Assembly: GCF_000378945.1 (NCBI RefSeq)
Contig: NZ_KB900539.1
Span: 1,997,142-2,061,141, forward strand
Reading direction: 5' to 3'
Length of the DNA: 64,000 bases
Source: Methyloversatilis universalis EHg5
GTDB taxonomy: Bacteria > Pseudomonadota > Gammaproteobacteria > Burkholderiales > Rhodocyclaceae
Made by a program: the position numbers and the translations under genes. Numbering within the stretch: the stretch's first letter is position 1; each line of letters begins with the position of its first letter. Shown in pieces: positions 1-8,737 of the stretch. The notes below the pieces were generated by a model that did not search any database, was not told the origin of the DNA, and saw only the letters and a program-made list of their open reading frames with translations.

Positions 1-290
1 AACTGGCGCGCCGCTATCACTCCATCCTGATTTCCAACGTGCCGAAGATGGGCCGTGACCAGGCGAACGAAGCGCGCCGCTTCACCTGGCTGGTGGACGT
101 GCTGTACGACTTCCGGGTCAAGCTCATCCTGTCCGCCGAGGTCGACGCGCCGGCGCTGTATACCGACGGCCCGCATGCGAACGAATTCACCCGCACCGTG
201 AGCCGCCTGATCGAAATGCGTACGCGCGAATACCTGGCGTCGCCCCACCGTGTGGATTTCGCCGGCAGCATGTCCACCGTAGCGGCCTGA
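1..290 (+). CDS. zapE: ZapE (AFG1-like) cell-division ATPase, C-terminal end
   Basis: The frame is open at the left edge of the window and stops with TGA at 288-290, so only about the last 95 residues are present. The segment SNVPKMGRDQANEARRF followed by LVDVLYD and RTVSRLIEM is the conserved C-terminal part of the AFG1/ZapE family of P-loop ATPases, which act at the division septum with FtsZ. The Walker motifs lie upstream of the window. Family assignment rests on this tail alone, but the match to the family's EARRF and SRLIEM blocks is clear. Confidence 0.8.
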   Translation, partial: LARRYHSILISNVPKMGRDQANEARRFTWLVDVLYDFRVKLILSAEVDAPALYTDGPHANEFTRTVSRLIEMRTREYLASPHRVDFAGSMSTVAA

Positions 291-377
291 GCTCTGCGTT
301 CCGCCGCCTGAACGGCGGACCTTTCCTCGCCGCCGGACGTCTACACTGCGCACAGAACCCATGGTCGCAGGTGTCCG

Positions 378-1175
378 ATGTCCGTCTCCGCATTGCTCCG
401 CAGATTCCTGATGCTGTGTCTGCTGTGCCCGCTGATCGCGGTCGCGCAGGTGAAGCTCGACATCATTCCGCTCAAGCACCGCACGCCCGATCAGGTACTG
501 CCAGCGCTGCGCCCTCTGGTCGGTGGCGACGCCGCGCTGTCCGGCGCCAACAACCGCATCTTCATCCGCGCTGACGCCGCCACCCGCGCCGCAGTGAAGC
601 AGGCCATCGACGCGCTCGACACGCCGCTGCGCAGCCTGATGATTTCGGTGCGCCAGGACAATGACGACACCGTGCAGCAGGACGGCGCAGGCGTGTCCGG
701 CGAAGTGGGGCGCGACACCCGTGTGCGTGCCCGCGTGTGGTCCACCCGGGGCGATGCCGGCGACCGGCTTTCGCAGCGGGTGCAGGTGGTGGAGGGGGGC
801 GCCGCCTTCATACAGGTCGGCAGCGCCACGCCCATGCCCTTCAGCCAGGTGGTGGTCGGGCCGGGCGGTGCGGCGATCAGTCAGGGCGTGCAGTACCGCG
901 ACGTCTCCAGCGGCTTCTACGCCCAGCCGCGGGTCAATGGCGAGCAGGTGACGCTGGACATTTCACCGCAGAAGGAATCGCTGTCCGACACCCAGTACGG
1001 CGAAGTGCGCAGTGCCCGTCTGATCAGCACGGTGCGCGGCCGGCTGGGGGAGTGGATCGAACTGGGCTCGTCCGGTCACGACGAACAGGTAAGCGAGCAC
1101 GGCATCACCCGATACGGCACGCGCGACGCACAGTCGCAGCGACGCATCTGGGTCAGGGTCGACGCAGTGCAATGA
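378..1175 (+). CDS. Exported secretin N-domain (NolW-like) protein
   Basis: This 265-residue protein starts with a signal peptide (MSVSALLRRF, then a Leu/Cys-rich core ending in VAQ, residues 1-24). Residues 25-100 (KLDIIPLKHRTPDQVLPALR ... NNRIFIRADAATRAAVKQAI) fit the short beta-alpha-beta secretin N-domain of type II/III secretion and pilus secretins. The rest has no secretin barrel and carries repeats of short beta-like stretches. It is therefore a stand-alone periplasmic or outer-membrane-associated N-domain protein, not a secretin. It lies between zapE and pqqA with no obvious operon partner. The function is unknown; such proteins may assist secretin or envelope assembly, which is inference. 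Confidence 0.7.
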   Translation: MSVSALLRRFLMLCLLCPLIAVAQVKLDIIPLKHRTPDQVLPALRPLVGGDAALSGANNRIFIRADAATRAAVKQAIDALDTPLRSLMISVRQDNDDTVQQDGAGVSGEVGRDTRVRARVWSTRGDAGDRLSQRVQVVEGGAAFIQVGSATPMPFSQVVVGPGGAAISQGVQYRDVSSGFYAQPRVNGEQVTLDISPQKESLSDTQYGEVRSARLISTVRGRLGEWIELGSSGHDEQVSEHGITRYGTRDAQSQRRIWVRVDAVQ

Positions 1176-1322
1176 GCCCTCGGGATCGCTTGCCAGGAAG
1201 CTCATGAATTTCCCTAGCCACGCTTCAAGCCACCGGCGACGCGGCGGGGCAGCCGGGCCGCGATACTGAAAGTGCGCCGGAAGACGGCGCGCACATTCAC
1301 AACCGACTGTCAGGAGATCATC

Positions 1323-1397
1323 ATGAACTGGGAAACCCCGAAGGCCACCGATCTGCGTTTCGGCTTCGAAATCACGATGTACGTCGCCAACCGCTGA
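1323..1397 (+). CDS. pqqA: PQQ precursor peptide PqqA
   Basis: A 24-codon ORF, too short for standard gene calling, reads MNWETPKATDLRFGFEITMY and then VANR. It has the hallmark Glu16-x3-Tyr20 pair whose side chains PqqE joins to build pyrroloquinoline quinone. A strong ribosome site (AGGAGA at 1313-1318) lies just ahead of the ATG. It is the first gene of the pqqABCDE cluster. The 152-base gap to pqqB holds a hairpin that could keep pqqA transcript in excess. The length and the FGFEITMY core are typical for the family. Confidence 0.96.
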   Translation: MNWETPKATDLRFGFEITMYVANR

Positions 1398-1407
1398 GGT
1401 TCGACGC

Positions 1408-1439
1408 TCCGGCGGGTTCGCCCGCCGGAACCGGTTTTT
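1408..1439 (+). terminator. Attenuator-like hairpin between pqqA and pqqB
   Basis: A perfect 9-bp stem (TCCGGCGGG at 1408-1416 with CCCGCCGGA at 1421-1429) closes a TTCG tetraloop, and TTTTT follows at 1435-1439. It begins 11 bases after the pqqA stop. The form is that of a rho-independent terminator, with a 5-base gap before the U-run. Because pqqB follows in the same orientation, partial read-through would give more pqqA than pqqBCDE message. That matches the need for a stoichiometric peptide substrate. Confidence 0.65.
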
Positions 1440-1549
1440 CCGGTCCTGCCTGCGGGCGGGGCCTGTTCCATCCGGCGCCTCGCGCTGCCGGCAGAAAAAT
1501 AGGCCGCAACAGGCCTGACCGGGCTCCACCGAGCCCACGGAGGAGAAGC

Positions 1550-2467
1550 ATGCGTCTGCACGTACTGGGTTCCGCAGCCGGAGGCGGTTTTCCGCAGTGG
1601 AACTGCAACTGCCCGAATTGCGACGGACTGCGCAAGGGCACGATCAAGGCGCGGGCGCGCACGCAGTCGTCGATCACGGTCAGTGGCGACAATGAGAACT
1701 GGGTGCTGTTCAACGCTTCGCCCGACATCCTGACCCAGTTCCAGCGTTTTCCCGAATTGCAGCCGGCGCGCGCGCTGCGCGACACCGCGGTAAAGGCTAT
1801 CGTGCTGATCGACGGCCAGATCGATCACACCACCGGCCTCTACATGCTGCGCGAACACCGCCAGCCGCATCAGATATGGTGCACGCCGCCGGTGCGGCAG
1901 GATCTGACCGAAGGCAATCCGCTGTTCCGTCTGCTCGGCCATTACTGCGGCATCGAGTGGAACGAGCTGGGCATCGACGACCGCGAATTCACCATCGCCG
2001 GCGCGCCCGGACTGAAGTTCCGCGCGCACGCGCTGCGCAGCAACGCGCCTCCTTACTCGCCGCGCCGTGACCGGCCGGTACCGGGTGACAACGTGGGCGT
2101 CACCATCGAGGACACGAACAGCGGGAAGAAGATCTATTACGCACCCGGTCTGGTCGAGATCGAACCGCAGGTATGGGCGGCGATGCAGGCGGCCGACGTG
2201 GTGCTGGTCGACGGCACCTGCTGGAGCGACGACGAAATGATCGCGCTCGGCGCGTCGAAGAAGCGTTCGCGCGACATGGGCCACCTGGCGCAGAGCGGCG
2301 AGGGCGGCATGATCGAGTGGCTGGACAGACTGCCGGCCACGACGCGCAAGATCCTCATCCACATCAACAACACCAACCCCATCCTGAACGAGGACAGCCC
2401 GCAGCGTCGCGAGCTGGACGCGCACGGCATCGAGGTTTCGTACGACGGAATGGACATCACGCTATGA
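1550..2467 (+). CDS. pqqB: PQQ biosynthesis protein PqqB
   Basis: A 305-residue metallo-beta-lactamase-fold protein with the PqqB signature [15 protein letters not shown] near the N-terminus, including the Cys pair CNCPNC. In the pathway PqqB hydroxylates the Glu-Tyr derived intermediate before the last PqqC step. Length equals the family norm. A ribosome site (GGAGGAG-like, around 1541) precedes the ATG. The stop overlaps the pqqC start by four bases (ATGA), so translation is likely coupled. Confidence 0.96.
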   Translation: MRLHVLGSAAGGGFPQWNCNCPNCDGLRKGTIKARARTQSSITVSGDNENWVLFNASPDILTQFQRFPELQPARALRDTAVKAIVLIDGQIDHTTGLYMLREHRQPHQIWCTPPVRQDLTEGNPLFRLLGHYCGIEWNELGIDDREFTIAGAPGLKFRAHALRSNAPPYSPRRDRPVPGDNVGVTIEDTNSGKKIYYAPGLVEIEPQVWAAMQAADVVLVDGTCWSDDEMIALGASKKRSRDMGHLAQSGEGGMIEWLDRLPATTRKILIHINNTNPILNEDSPQRRELDAHGIEVSYDGMDITL

Positions 2468-3192
2468 GCACCCAACAGCCCTGGAACCACGAAGAGTTCG
2501 AAGCCAAACTGCGCGACAAGGGCGCGGCCTACCACATTCACCATCCGTTCAACGTGATGCTGAATACCGGCAAGGCGACGCCGGAGCAGATCCGCGGCTG
2601 GGTGGCCAACCGCTTCTACTACCAGATCGCGATTCCGGTGAAGGACGCGGCCATCCTGTCGAACACGCCGGACCGCGAAGTGCGCCGTCAGTGGATACAG
2701 CGCATCCTCGATCACGACGGCTATGAAATCACCGCGCCGGACGGCACCACGGTACGCGACGAAGGCGGCATCGAAGCGTGGATCAAGCTGGGCGAAGCCA
2801 CCGGTCTCAGCCGCGAGGAAATCGTCGATCTGCGCCACGTGGTGCCGGGCGTGCGCTTCGCGGTCGATGCCTACATCAATTTCGCGCGCCAGCGGCCGTG
2901 GCAGGAAGCGGTGTGTTCGTCGCTGACCGAGCTGTTCGCGCCCAAGATCCACAAGGAACGCCTGGCCAACTGGCCGGAGCACTACCCGTGGATCGAATCG
3001 TCCGGCCTGCAGTACTTCCGCAACCGTGTGTCGCAGGCGCGCCGCGACGTGGAGCAGGGCCTGGCGGTGACGCTGAACTACTTCAACACGCGCGAGATGC
3101 AGGAGCGCGCGCTGACCATCCTGCAGTTCAAGCTCGACGTGCTGTGGACCATGAACGACGCCATGGCCAACGCCTACGGCGTGAACAAGTGA
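2464..3192 (+). CDS. pqqC: Pyrroloquinoline-quinone synthase PqqC
   Basis: A 242-residue cofactor-free oxidase that does the final ring closure and eight-electron oxidation giving PQQ. The family core is visible: [20 protein letters not shown], then [19 protein letters not shown], and further on [21 protein letters not shown] chose the ATG at 2464, which overlaps the pqqB stop (ATGA). The frame is open further upstream, but the residues there are shadow sequence of pqqB. It is not fused to pqqD, unlike in some alphaproteobacteria. Confidence 0.96.
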   Translation: MSTQQPWNHEEFEAKLRDKGAAYHIHHPFNVMLNTGKATPEQIRGWVANRFYYQIAIPVKDAAILSNTPDREVRRQWIQRILDHDGYEITAPDGTTVRDEGGIEAWIKLGEATGLSREEIVDLRHVVPGVRFAVDAYINFARQRPWQEAVCSSLTELFAPKIHKERLANWPEHYPWIESSGLQYFRNRVSQARRDVEQGLAVTLNYFNTREMQERALTILQFKLDVLWTMNDAMANAYGVNK

Positions 3193-3194
3193 GC

Positions 3195-3485
3195 ATGCCG
3201 ATGACTGCTGCGATGACCGTCACGACCGCATCGGTACCGAAGATCGGCCGCCATTTCCGCATCCAGTGGGAAGAGGCGCAGAAGGCCTACGTGCTGCTGT
3301 ATCCGGAAGGCATGGTGAAGCTGAACCAGAGTGCGGGCGAGATTCTCAAGCGCTGCACCGGCGAGGCCAATGTCGGTGACATCACTGCCGATCTGGAAAA
3401 GACCTTCAACGCGCAGGGCCTGCAGCAGGACGTGATCAATTTCGTCGAACTGGCGCTGCAACAGAAGTGGGTGGAAACGACATGA
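3195..3485 (+). CDS. pqqD: PqqA peptide chaperone PqqD
   Basis: A 96-residue winged-helix RRE-type peptide-binding protein that presents PqqA to PqqE. Family features are FRIQWEEAQKAYVLLYPEGMVKLNQSAGEIL and a helical C-terminus. A GTG at 3189 overlaps the pqqC stop and is an alternative start two codons upstream; ATGs at 3201 and 3213 are also possible. The end overlaps the pqqE start (ATGA). Confidence 0.93.
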   Translation: MPMTAAMTVTTASVPKIGRHFRIQWEEAQKAYVLLYPEGMVKLNQSAGEILKRCTGEANVGDITADLEKTFNAQGLQQDVINFVELALQQKWVETT

Positions 3486-4639
3486 CCGACCTTGCCGAAG
3501 CCCAGGCCGCGCAGGACGCGGCCACCATAGGCCCGCCGCTGTGGCTGCTGGCAGAGGTGACCTACCGCTGTCCGCTGCACTGCGTGTACTGCTACAACCC
3601 GGTCGACTTCGCCAAGCATGAAGCGGAGCTCAGTACCGAAGAGTGGTTCAAGGTGCTGCGCGAGGCGCGCGAACTGGGTTCGGTGCAGTGCGGCTTTTCC
3701 GGCGGCGAACCGATGCTGCGCGACGATCTGGAACTGCTGGTGGCCGAGGCGCATCGCCTGGGCTACTACACCAATCTGCTCACCTCCGGTGTCGGCCTGA
3801 ACGAGAAGCGCATCGACGCGCTGAAGGAAGCCGGGCTGGATCACATCCAGCTGTCCTTCCAGGACTCGAGCCGGGAAATGAACGACTTCCTGTCGTCCAC
3901 CCGCACCTTCGATCTGAAGCGCCGGGTGGCCGACCTGATCAAGTCGCGCGGTTACCCGATGGTGATGAACTGCACCATCCACCGGCACAACATCGATCAC
4001 ATCGAATCCATCCTGCAGCTGGCTGACGAGATCGAGGCCGAGTACGTGGAACTGGCCAACACCCAGTACTACGGCTGGGCCCAGGTGAACCGCGACCAGC
4101 TGCTGCCGTCGCGCGAACAGCTCGAACGCGCCGAACGCATCACCAATGAGTGGCGCGAAAAGCACGGCAACAAGATGAAGCTGTTCTTCGTCGTGCCGGA
4201 TTACTACGAGAACCGGCCGAAGAAGTGCATGAACGGCTGGGGCAACATCTTCCTGACCATCACGCCGGACGGCAAGGCGCTGCCCTGTCATACCGCACGC
4301 ATGCTGCCGGGGCTGGAGTTTCCGGACGTGCGCACCAGCAGCGTCCGGGATATCTGGTATGAATCCGAAGGTTTCAACCGCTACCGCGGCACCGGCTGGA
4401 TGAAGGAGCCCTGTTCCAGCTGTCCGGAAAAGGAAAAGGATTACGGCGGCTGCCGCTGTCAGGCCTATATGGTCGCCAACGATCCGAACGCCGCCGACCC
4501 GGTGTGCGACAAGTCGCCCTTCCATCACAAAATCGTCGAGGCGGTGGAGCGCGCGCAGATTGCGGGCAATCCGCAACAGGTGAAGCCGCTCATCTACCGC
4601 GGCCCGAAGGAATCGCTGCAGCTTGACCGTCCGTTCTGA
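3482..4639 (+). CDS. pqqE: PqqA peptide cyclase PqqE (radical SAM/SPASM)
   Basis: A 385-residue radical S-adenosylmethionine enzyme that makes the first carbon-carbon bond between Glu16 and Tyr20 of PqqA. The radical-SAM cluster motif is C30-x3-C34-x2-C37 (CPLHCVYC), with a GGEP motif after it (SGGEPMLRDD). The SPASM region holds the auxiliary-cluster cysteines: CMNGWGN, LPCHTARMLP, then CSSCPEKEKDYGGCRC and VCDKS. The start at 3482 overlaps the pqqD stop. It ends the visible pqq operon, and no pqqF protease gene follows. Confidence 0.97.
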   Translation: MTDLAEAQAAQDAATIGPPLWLLAEVTYRCPLHCVYCYNPVDFAKHEAELSTEEWFKVLREARELGSVQCGFSGGEPMLRDDLELLVAEAHRLGYYTNLLTSGVGLNEKRIDALKEAGLDHIQLSFQDSSREMNDFLSSTRTFDLKRRVADLIKSRGYPMVMNCTIHRHNIDHIESILQLADEIEAEYVELANTQYYGWAQVNRDQLLPSREQLERAERITNEWREKHGNKMKLFFVVPDYYENRPKKCMNGWGNIFLTITPDGKALPCHTARMLPGLEFPDVRTSSVRDIWYESEGFNRYRGTGWMKEPCSSCPEKEKDYGGCRCQAYMVANDPNAADPVCDKSPFHHKIVEAVERAQIAGNPQQVKPLIYRGPKESLQLDRPF

Positions 4640-4729
4640 GCACGGGCTTCGCGCGGCGGGTGTTCAGTCGCGCTGCTAGGGGTGGGCAATCATGCGGAAG
4701 GGTGTGTCGCTGCCCGTCCGCAGAATGTC

Positions 4730-5275
4730 TCAGTGGACGGTCCGCCCTGTGCAGATGGGATCGCCATGCACCCACGCGACGTGGCCAGCGCATGTTCGGT
4801 AATTCGCTGCAGCAGCCAGCCGTAACGCCGGCTTTCCGCTCCCGACGCGAAATCCGGCGAAGCGTGGAAGGCGATCACCATGGCCGCCGCAGCGGTGCGT
4901 TCCGCCTGATCGAGGGCGGCTTCCAGCCAGTCCAGTGCGGCCGTCTGCAGTGCAGCTGAACGCCGGGCATCGAGCATCGGGCTGCCCGGCAGGTTCAAGG
5001 TCACGAACACCACACCCTGCATCTGCCGGCGCCGATATTCCGGCACAGCCGGGCTGTATCTCGGGCACGACGCGGCGCGGGTGGAACAGTCGTTCATACG
5101 GATCGTGAGCACCGGCCGACGCACGGCTGCAATTCAGCTCACCGGCCAGCGTGCCCGGCACCGCGCCACCCTGGTAAGGGCTGCAGGGCAGGTCGCCGAA
5201 TGCAAGCAAACGCAGGTGCAGCGGATTGCCGGGGTGCGGCACAGGCCGACAGGGCGGGCGCGCAAATGGCTGCAT
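4730..5275 (-). pseudogene. Decayed metallophosphoesterase-like gene
   Basis: This 760-base stretch between pqqE and the next kinase has no intact gene, but the minus strand keeps pieces of one family in two frames. One frame starts with LRLLAFGDLPCSPYQGG, an N-terminal motif of calcineurin-like secreted phosphoesterases. A second frame (about 4800-5050) has PEYRRRQMQGVVFVTLNLPG followed by LDWLEAALDQAERTAAAAMV. The first frame then resumes with AWVHGDP near the end. The metal-binding middle (the GDNE-type blocks) is absent, so there seem to be at least two frameshifts plus an internal deletion. The family call comes from recalled motif order, without alignment. Confidence 0.55.
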
Positions 5276-5398
5276 GCATCCAATGAAAAAAAGTGTGCAT
5301 GCGGTCAAGGATATTGTCCGTGCAGCCGATATCGCCCCATAACGTCGAGTGAAGTGTCGCGATCCCTGCCTGGAGAGCGAAGCGGTACCTGAACCGTC

Positions 5399-8300
5399 AT
5401 GCAGAATTTCTTTACGTCCGGATTCGAAAGTTCATCGCTGTTGATGTCTACGAGCCATGAGCCGTGGCTGGTCGTGCTGTCGGTTGCAGTGGCGGTATTC
5501 ACCTCCATGGTGTCGCTGTACACGGTCGGTCAGGCGGAGCAGGCGCGTGATCCGCGCATGGCATGGCTGATGAAGTTCGCCTGCGCGCTGTCGCTGGGGG
5601 GCGGCGTATGGGCCATGCACTTCATCGGCCTGCTCGCGCTCGACATCTGCGTTACCGTGCGCTACGACATCTGGCTGTCGCTGGCTTCAATGCTGCCCAG
5701 TCTTCTGGCCGCTCTGGCCACCATCCATCTGATGACCCGTCCGACCCTGTCGCCGCGCGAACTGCTGGCCGGCGGCCTGCTGATGGGGGCCGGTATCGGC
5801 CTCATGCACTACAGCGGGATGGAGTCGATGCAGATGGCTGCGCAACTGCGATACGACCCGCTGATGTTCGGCGTGTCGATCCTCGTTGCCGTGCTGCTGG
5901 CCACGCTGGCGCTCTGGGTGAAGTTCTTCGTGCCGATACGCCGCAGATTGCCGCGTCTGATCGTCAGCGGCAGCGTGATGGGGCTGGCGATTTCCGGCAT
6001 GCACTATGCCGGCATGGCAGCAGCCCGCTTCATGGGTGTCGAGGAAAGCGCGCCTCAGACCGACAACATGACCCTGGGCGTGCTGGTGATGCTGGCCACC
6101 ATCACGCTGACCGGCTTTGCGCTGGGGTGCCATGCCCTGCTTCGCTATCGCGCTCTGGTCGATGAGCTGAGCGCCGGTGAGGCGCGCATGCGTGCCTTGT
6201 TGAGCACACCTGTCGATGGCGTGGTGACGCTGGACGAGCATGGCATCGTCCAGACGATGAATGCGGCCGCCGAAGCGCTTTTCGGGTGGCGCGAGCAGGA
6301 ACTGGTCGGCAAGAGTTTCGAGCGGGTGCTGGCTTTGTCCGAGCGCGATCGCTATGCCGCCTATCTGTCGGAATTCCGGCGAACACGCCAGCCTTCCCTG
6401 GCCGGGCGCAGCCGTGAGGTTGCCGGACTGCATCGCGATGGGCGAGACATTCCGCTGCATGTTTCCATCGGTCATGCCAAGGTGAGCGGCGCCGATCTGT
6501 TCGTCTGCTACATCGCCGACATTTCCCACTTCAAGAACATGGAGCGCGCAGTCCGCGAAAGCGAGGCGCAGCTCCGTTCGCTGATCCAGAACATTCCCGG
6601 CGTCGCCTATCGCTGCCTGATGCGGGACGACTGGCCGATGCTGTTCATGAGCGATGCGACGGAAACGCTGACCGGCTACCCCGCCAGCGACTTCCTGAGT
6701 GATCCGCCGGTACGCAGTTTCGGTGACATCACGCATCCTGACGACACCGCCAGCAACTGGCAGGTGGTGGAAGCTTCGATCCGCGACAATCGGCCCTTCG
6801 TGGTCGAGTACCGCATCGTCCATGCCGATGGTTCCACCCGCTGGATGTGGGAGCACGGCAGCGCGGTGCGCGACCATGACGGCTCGGTCAAATGGATAGA
6901 CGGCGTCATTCTGGACATCACCGAACGGCGCGAAATGGAACAGGCGCTGCGGACCGCGAAGGAGAGGGCGGAACTGGCCGCCGCGTCCAAATCGGCCTTC
7001 CTCGCCAATATGAGCCACGAAATACGCACGCCGATGAACGCCATCATCGGCTTCAGCGACGTGCTGCTCGGCCAGTCGCAGCCGCCGGAACAGCGCCGGC
7101 AGCTCGAGGTGGTGAGTGCGTCCGCCCGTTCGCTGCTGCGGCTGCTGAACGACATCCTCGATACCGCCAAGCTGGAACGCGGCGCGGTCGAACTCGAAAT
7201 GCTCGATTTCGATCTGCACGACCTGCTGGGCCAGCTCACCCAGACCCTGGCCATACAGGCGCGTGACAAGGGCCTGACGCTGACCATAGACGCGCATGCC
7301 CAGCTGGGTCGCCACTACCGCGGCGATTCGCTGCGCATCCGCCAAGTGATGACCAACCTGATCGGCAATGCCATCAAGTTCACCGAGACCGGGGGCGTGG
7401 TAGTGCGGGTGCGCGCCGAAACCGGCCATGTGCGTTTTTCGGTTGTCGATACCGGCATCGGCATCGCGCCGGAACGGCTCGGTGCCATCTTCGAACCCTT
7501 CACCCAGGCCGACGTATCGATGAGCCGACGCTTCGGCGGCACCGGTCTGGGGACCTCGATCTGCAAGCAGCTGGTCGAACTGATGGGCGGACGCATCTGG
7601 GTGGACAGCACGCCGGGTCAAGGCAGCGCCTTCCATTTCACGCTGCCGCTGATGCCGGGCAGCGCTCCGGTGGCCGCCACCTCGGCGCTGATTCACCTGC
7701 CGCCGCTCCGCGTGCTGGCGGTGGACGACGTCGAACAGAATGTCGAACTGCTGGCCGCACTGCTCACGCGCGAAGGGCACTCGGTGACCGCCTGCGTGTC
7801 GGCGCGCGACGCCATCGTCGCGGCCGGTCACGAGCGCTTTGACGTAGTGTTGATGGACCTGCACATGCCCGAAATCAGCGGTCTGCAGGCGACGCGCGAA
7901 ATCCGCATGGCCGAGCGCGCAGACGGTCGGATGCCGGTGCCGGTGATCGCGCTGACCGCCAGCGTGCTCGAAGCCGACCGCATCGCCGCCCGCGAATCCG
8001 GCATGAACGGTTTTGCCACGAAGCCGATCGAACTGGACAACCTGTTCGCCGAAATCGGCCGGGTGCTCGACATCCGCATTTCGGCGCCGGTGGGCACTCC
8101 GCCGAATGCTGCAGGCGGCCTGATAGACATGCCGCGCGCACTGGCGCTTTGGCGCACTCCGGAGCGGCTCGAAAGCGCCCTCCGTCGCATGCTGGGCGAG
8201 AACGCCGATCTGAAGGAAAAGCTCGATCGTCGCGCGGCCGACGGCGCGCACGACGAAGTCCGCGCCTTGGCTCACCGTGTTCGGGGCGTAGCGGCCAATG

Positions 8301-8737
8301 TCGGTGCTACCCGTCTGACCGCTGCGCTGGCGCTGCTTGAGGCGGCTGCAGCCTCAGGCGAGCAGGCCGGCTATGGCGGGATGATCGTTGATGTCGCTGA
8401 CGCAATGGCTGCGCTGCATGTCGAACTCGACAGCTGGCCGTCTGCGCCGCGTGCGCCGGCCCCGGTGCGTGCGGCCGGGTCGAGCCGCGTCGACCCGGCC
8501 GCAGCAATGCGTCACGCCGATACGCTGAAGCGCGCGCTGCTGCACGGGGAGCTGGACGATCCGGCGCTGGCCCTGCTGCTCAATGCGGTGGGCAGCCATC
8601 CGGCTGCGGCCATGCTCGAGCCGCTGGCCGAAGCGATCGACAATTTCGATTTCGATCAGGCGGTCGCCCAGATCGAGCGGCTGATGGATGCACTCGGTGC
8701 ACCTGCGCAGCCGATTCCGTCAGAAGCGGGAACCTGA
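5399..8737 (+). CDS. MHYT-domain hybrid sensor histidine kinase (PAS-PAS-HK-REC-Hpt)
   Basis: A 1112-residue membrane sensor. Residues 10-245 form seven membrane segments with the MHYT signature three times (MHFIG, MHYSG, MHYAG); this domain is thought to sense gases or copper. Two PAS domains follow (about 265-375 and 385-515, the second ending DITERREMEQAL). The kinase core has phospho-acceptor His540 (NMSHEIRTPMN), an N-box (NLIGNAIKFTETGG) and G-boxes (DTGIGI, GTGLGTS). A receiver domain has Asp820 (LMDLHMP) and an Hpt-like helix bundle has His959 (ALAHRVRG). The stop touches the ATG of the HD-GYP regulator, its probable output partner. Confidence 0.92.
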   Translation: MQNFFTSGFESSSLLMSTSHEPWLVVLSVAVAVFTSMVSLYTVGQAEQARDPRMAWLMKFACALSLGGGVWAMHFIGLLALDICVTVRYDIWLSLASMLPSLLAALATIHLMTRPTLSPRELLAGGLLMGAGIGLMHYSGMESMQMAAQLRYDPLMFGVSILVAVLLATLALWVKFFVPIRRRLPRLIVSGSVMGLAISGMHYAGMAAARFMGVEESAPQTDNMTLGVLVMLATITLTGFALGCHALLRYRALVDELSAGEARMRALLSTPVDGVVTLDEHGIVQTMNAAAEALFGWREQELVGKSFERVLALSERDRYAAYLSEFRRTRQPSLAGRSREVAGLHRDGRDIPLHVSIGHAKVSGADLFVCYIADISHFKNMERAVRESEAQLRSLIQNIPGVAYRCLMRDDWPMLFMSDATETLTGYPASDFLSDPPVRSFGDITHPDDTASNWQVVEASIRDNRPFVVEYRIVHADGSTRWMWEHGSAVRDHDGSVKWIDGVILDITERREMEQALRTAKERAELAAASKSAFLANMSHEIRTPMNAIIGFSDVLLGQSQPPEQRRQLEVVSASARSLLRLLNDILDTAKLERGAVELEMLDFDLHDLLGQLTQTLAIQARDKGLTLTIDAHAQLGRHYRGDSLRIRQVMTNLIGNAIKFTETGGVVVRVRAETGHVRFSVVDTGIGIAPERLGAIFEPFTQADVSMSRRFGGTGLGTSICKQLVELMGGRIWVDSTPGQGSAFHFTLPLMPGSAPVAATSALIHLPPLRVLAVDDVEQNVELLAALLTREGHSVTACVSARDAIVAAGHERFDVVLMDLHMPEISGLQATREIRMAERADGRMPVPVIALTASVLEADRIAARESGMNGFATKPIELDNLFAEIGRVLDIRISAPVGTPPNAAGGLIDMPRALALWRTPERLESALRRMLGENADLKEKLDRRAADGAHDEVRALAHRVRGVAANVGATRLTAALALLEAAAASGEQAGYGGMIVDVADAMAALHVELDSWPSAPRAPAPVRAAGSSRVDPAAAMRHADTLKRALLHGELDDPALALLLNAVGSHPAAAMLEPLAEAIDNFDFDQAVAQIERLMDALGAPAQPIPSEAGT

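Noticed and set aside
4690-5308. Metallophosphoesterase remnant as a lost PdeM of the ligase cassette
   Set aside because: Its motifs fit a secreted-type phosphoesterase family and not PdeM, and it is 24 kb from the ligase.
5687-8275. 862-codon minus frame opposite the MHYT kinase
   Set aside because: Shadow frame of a well-supported kinase; no signal, fold or motif visible.
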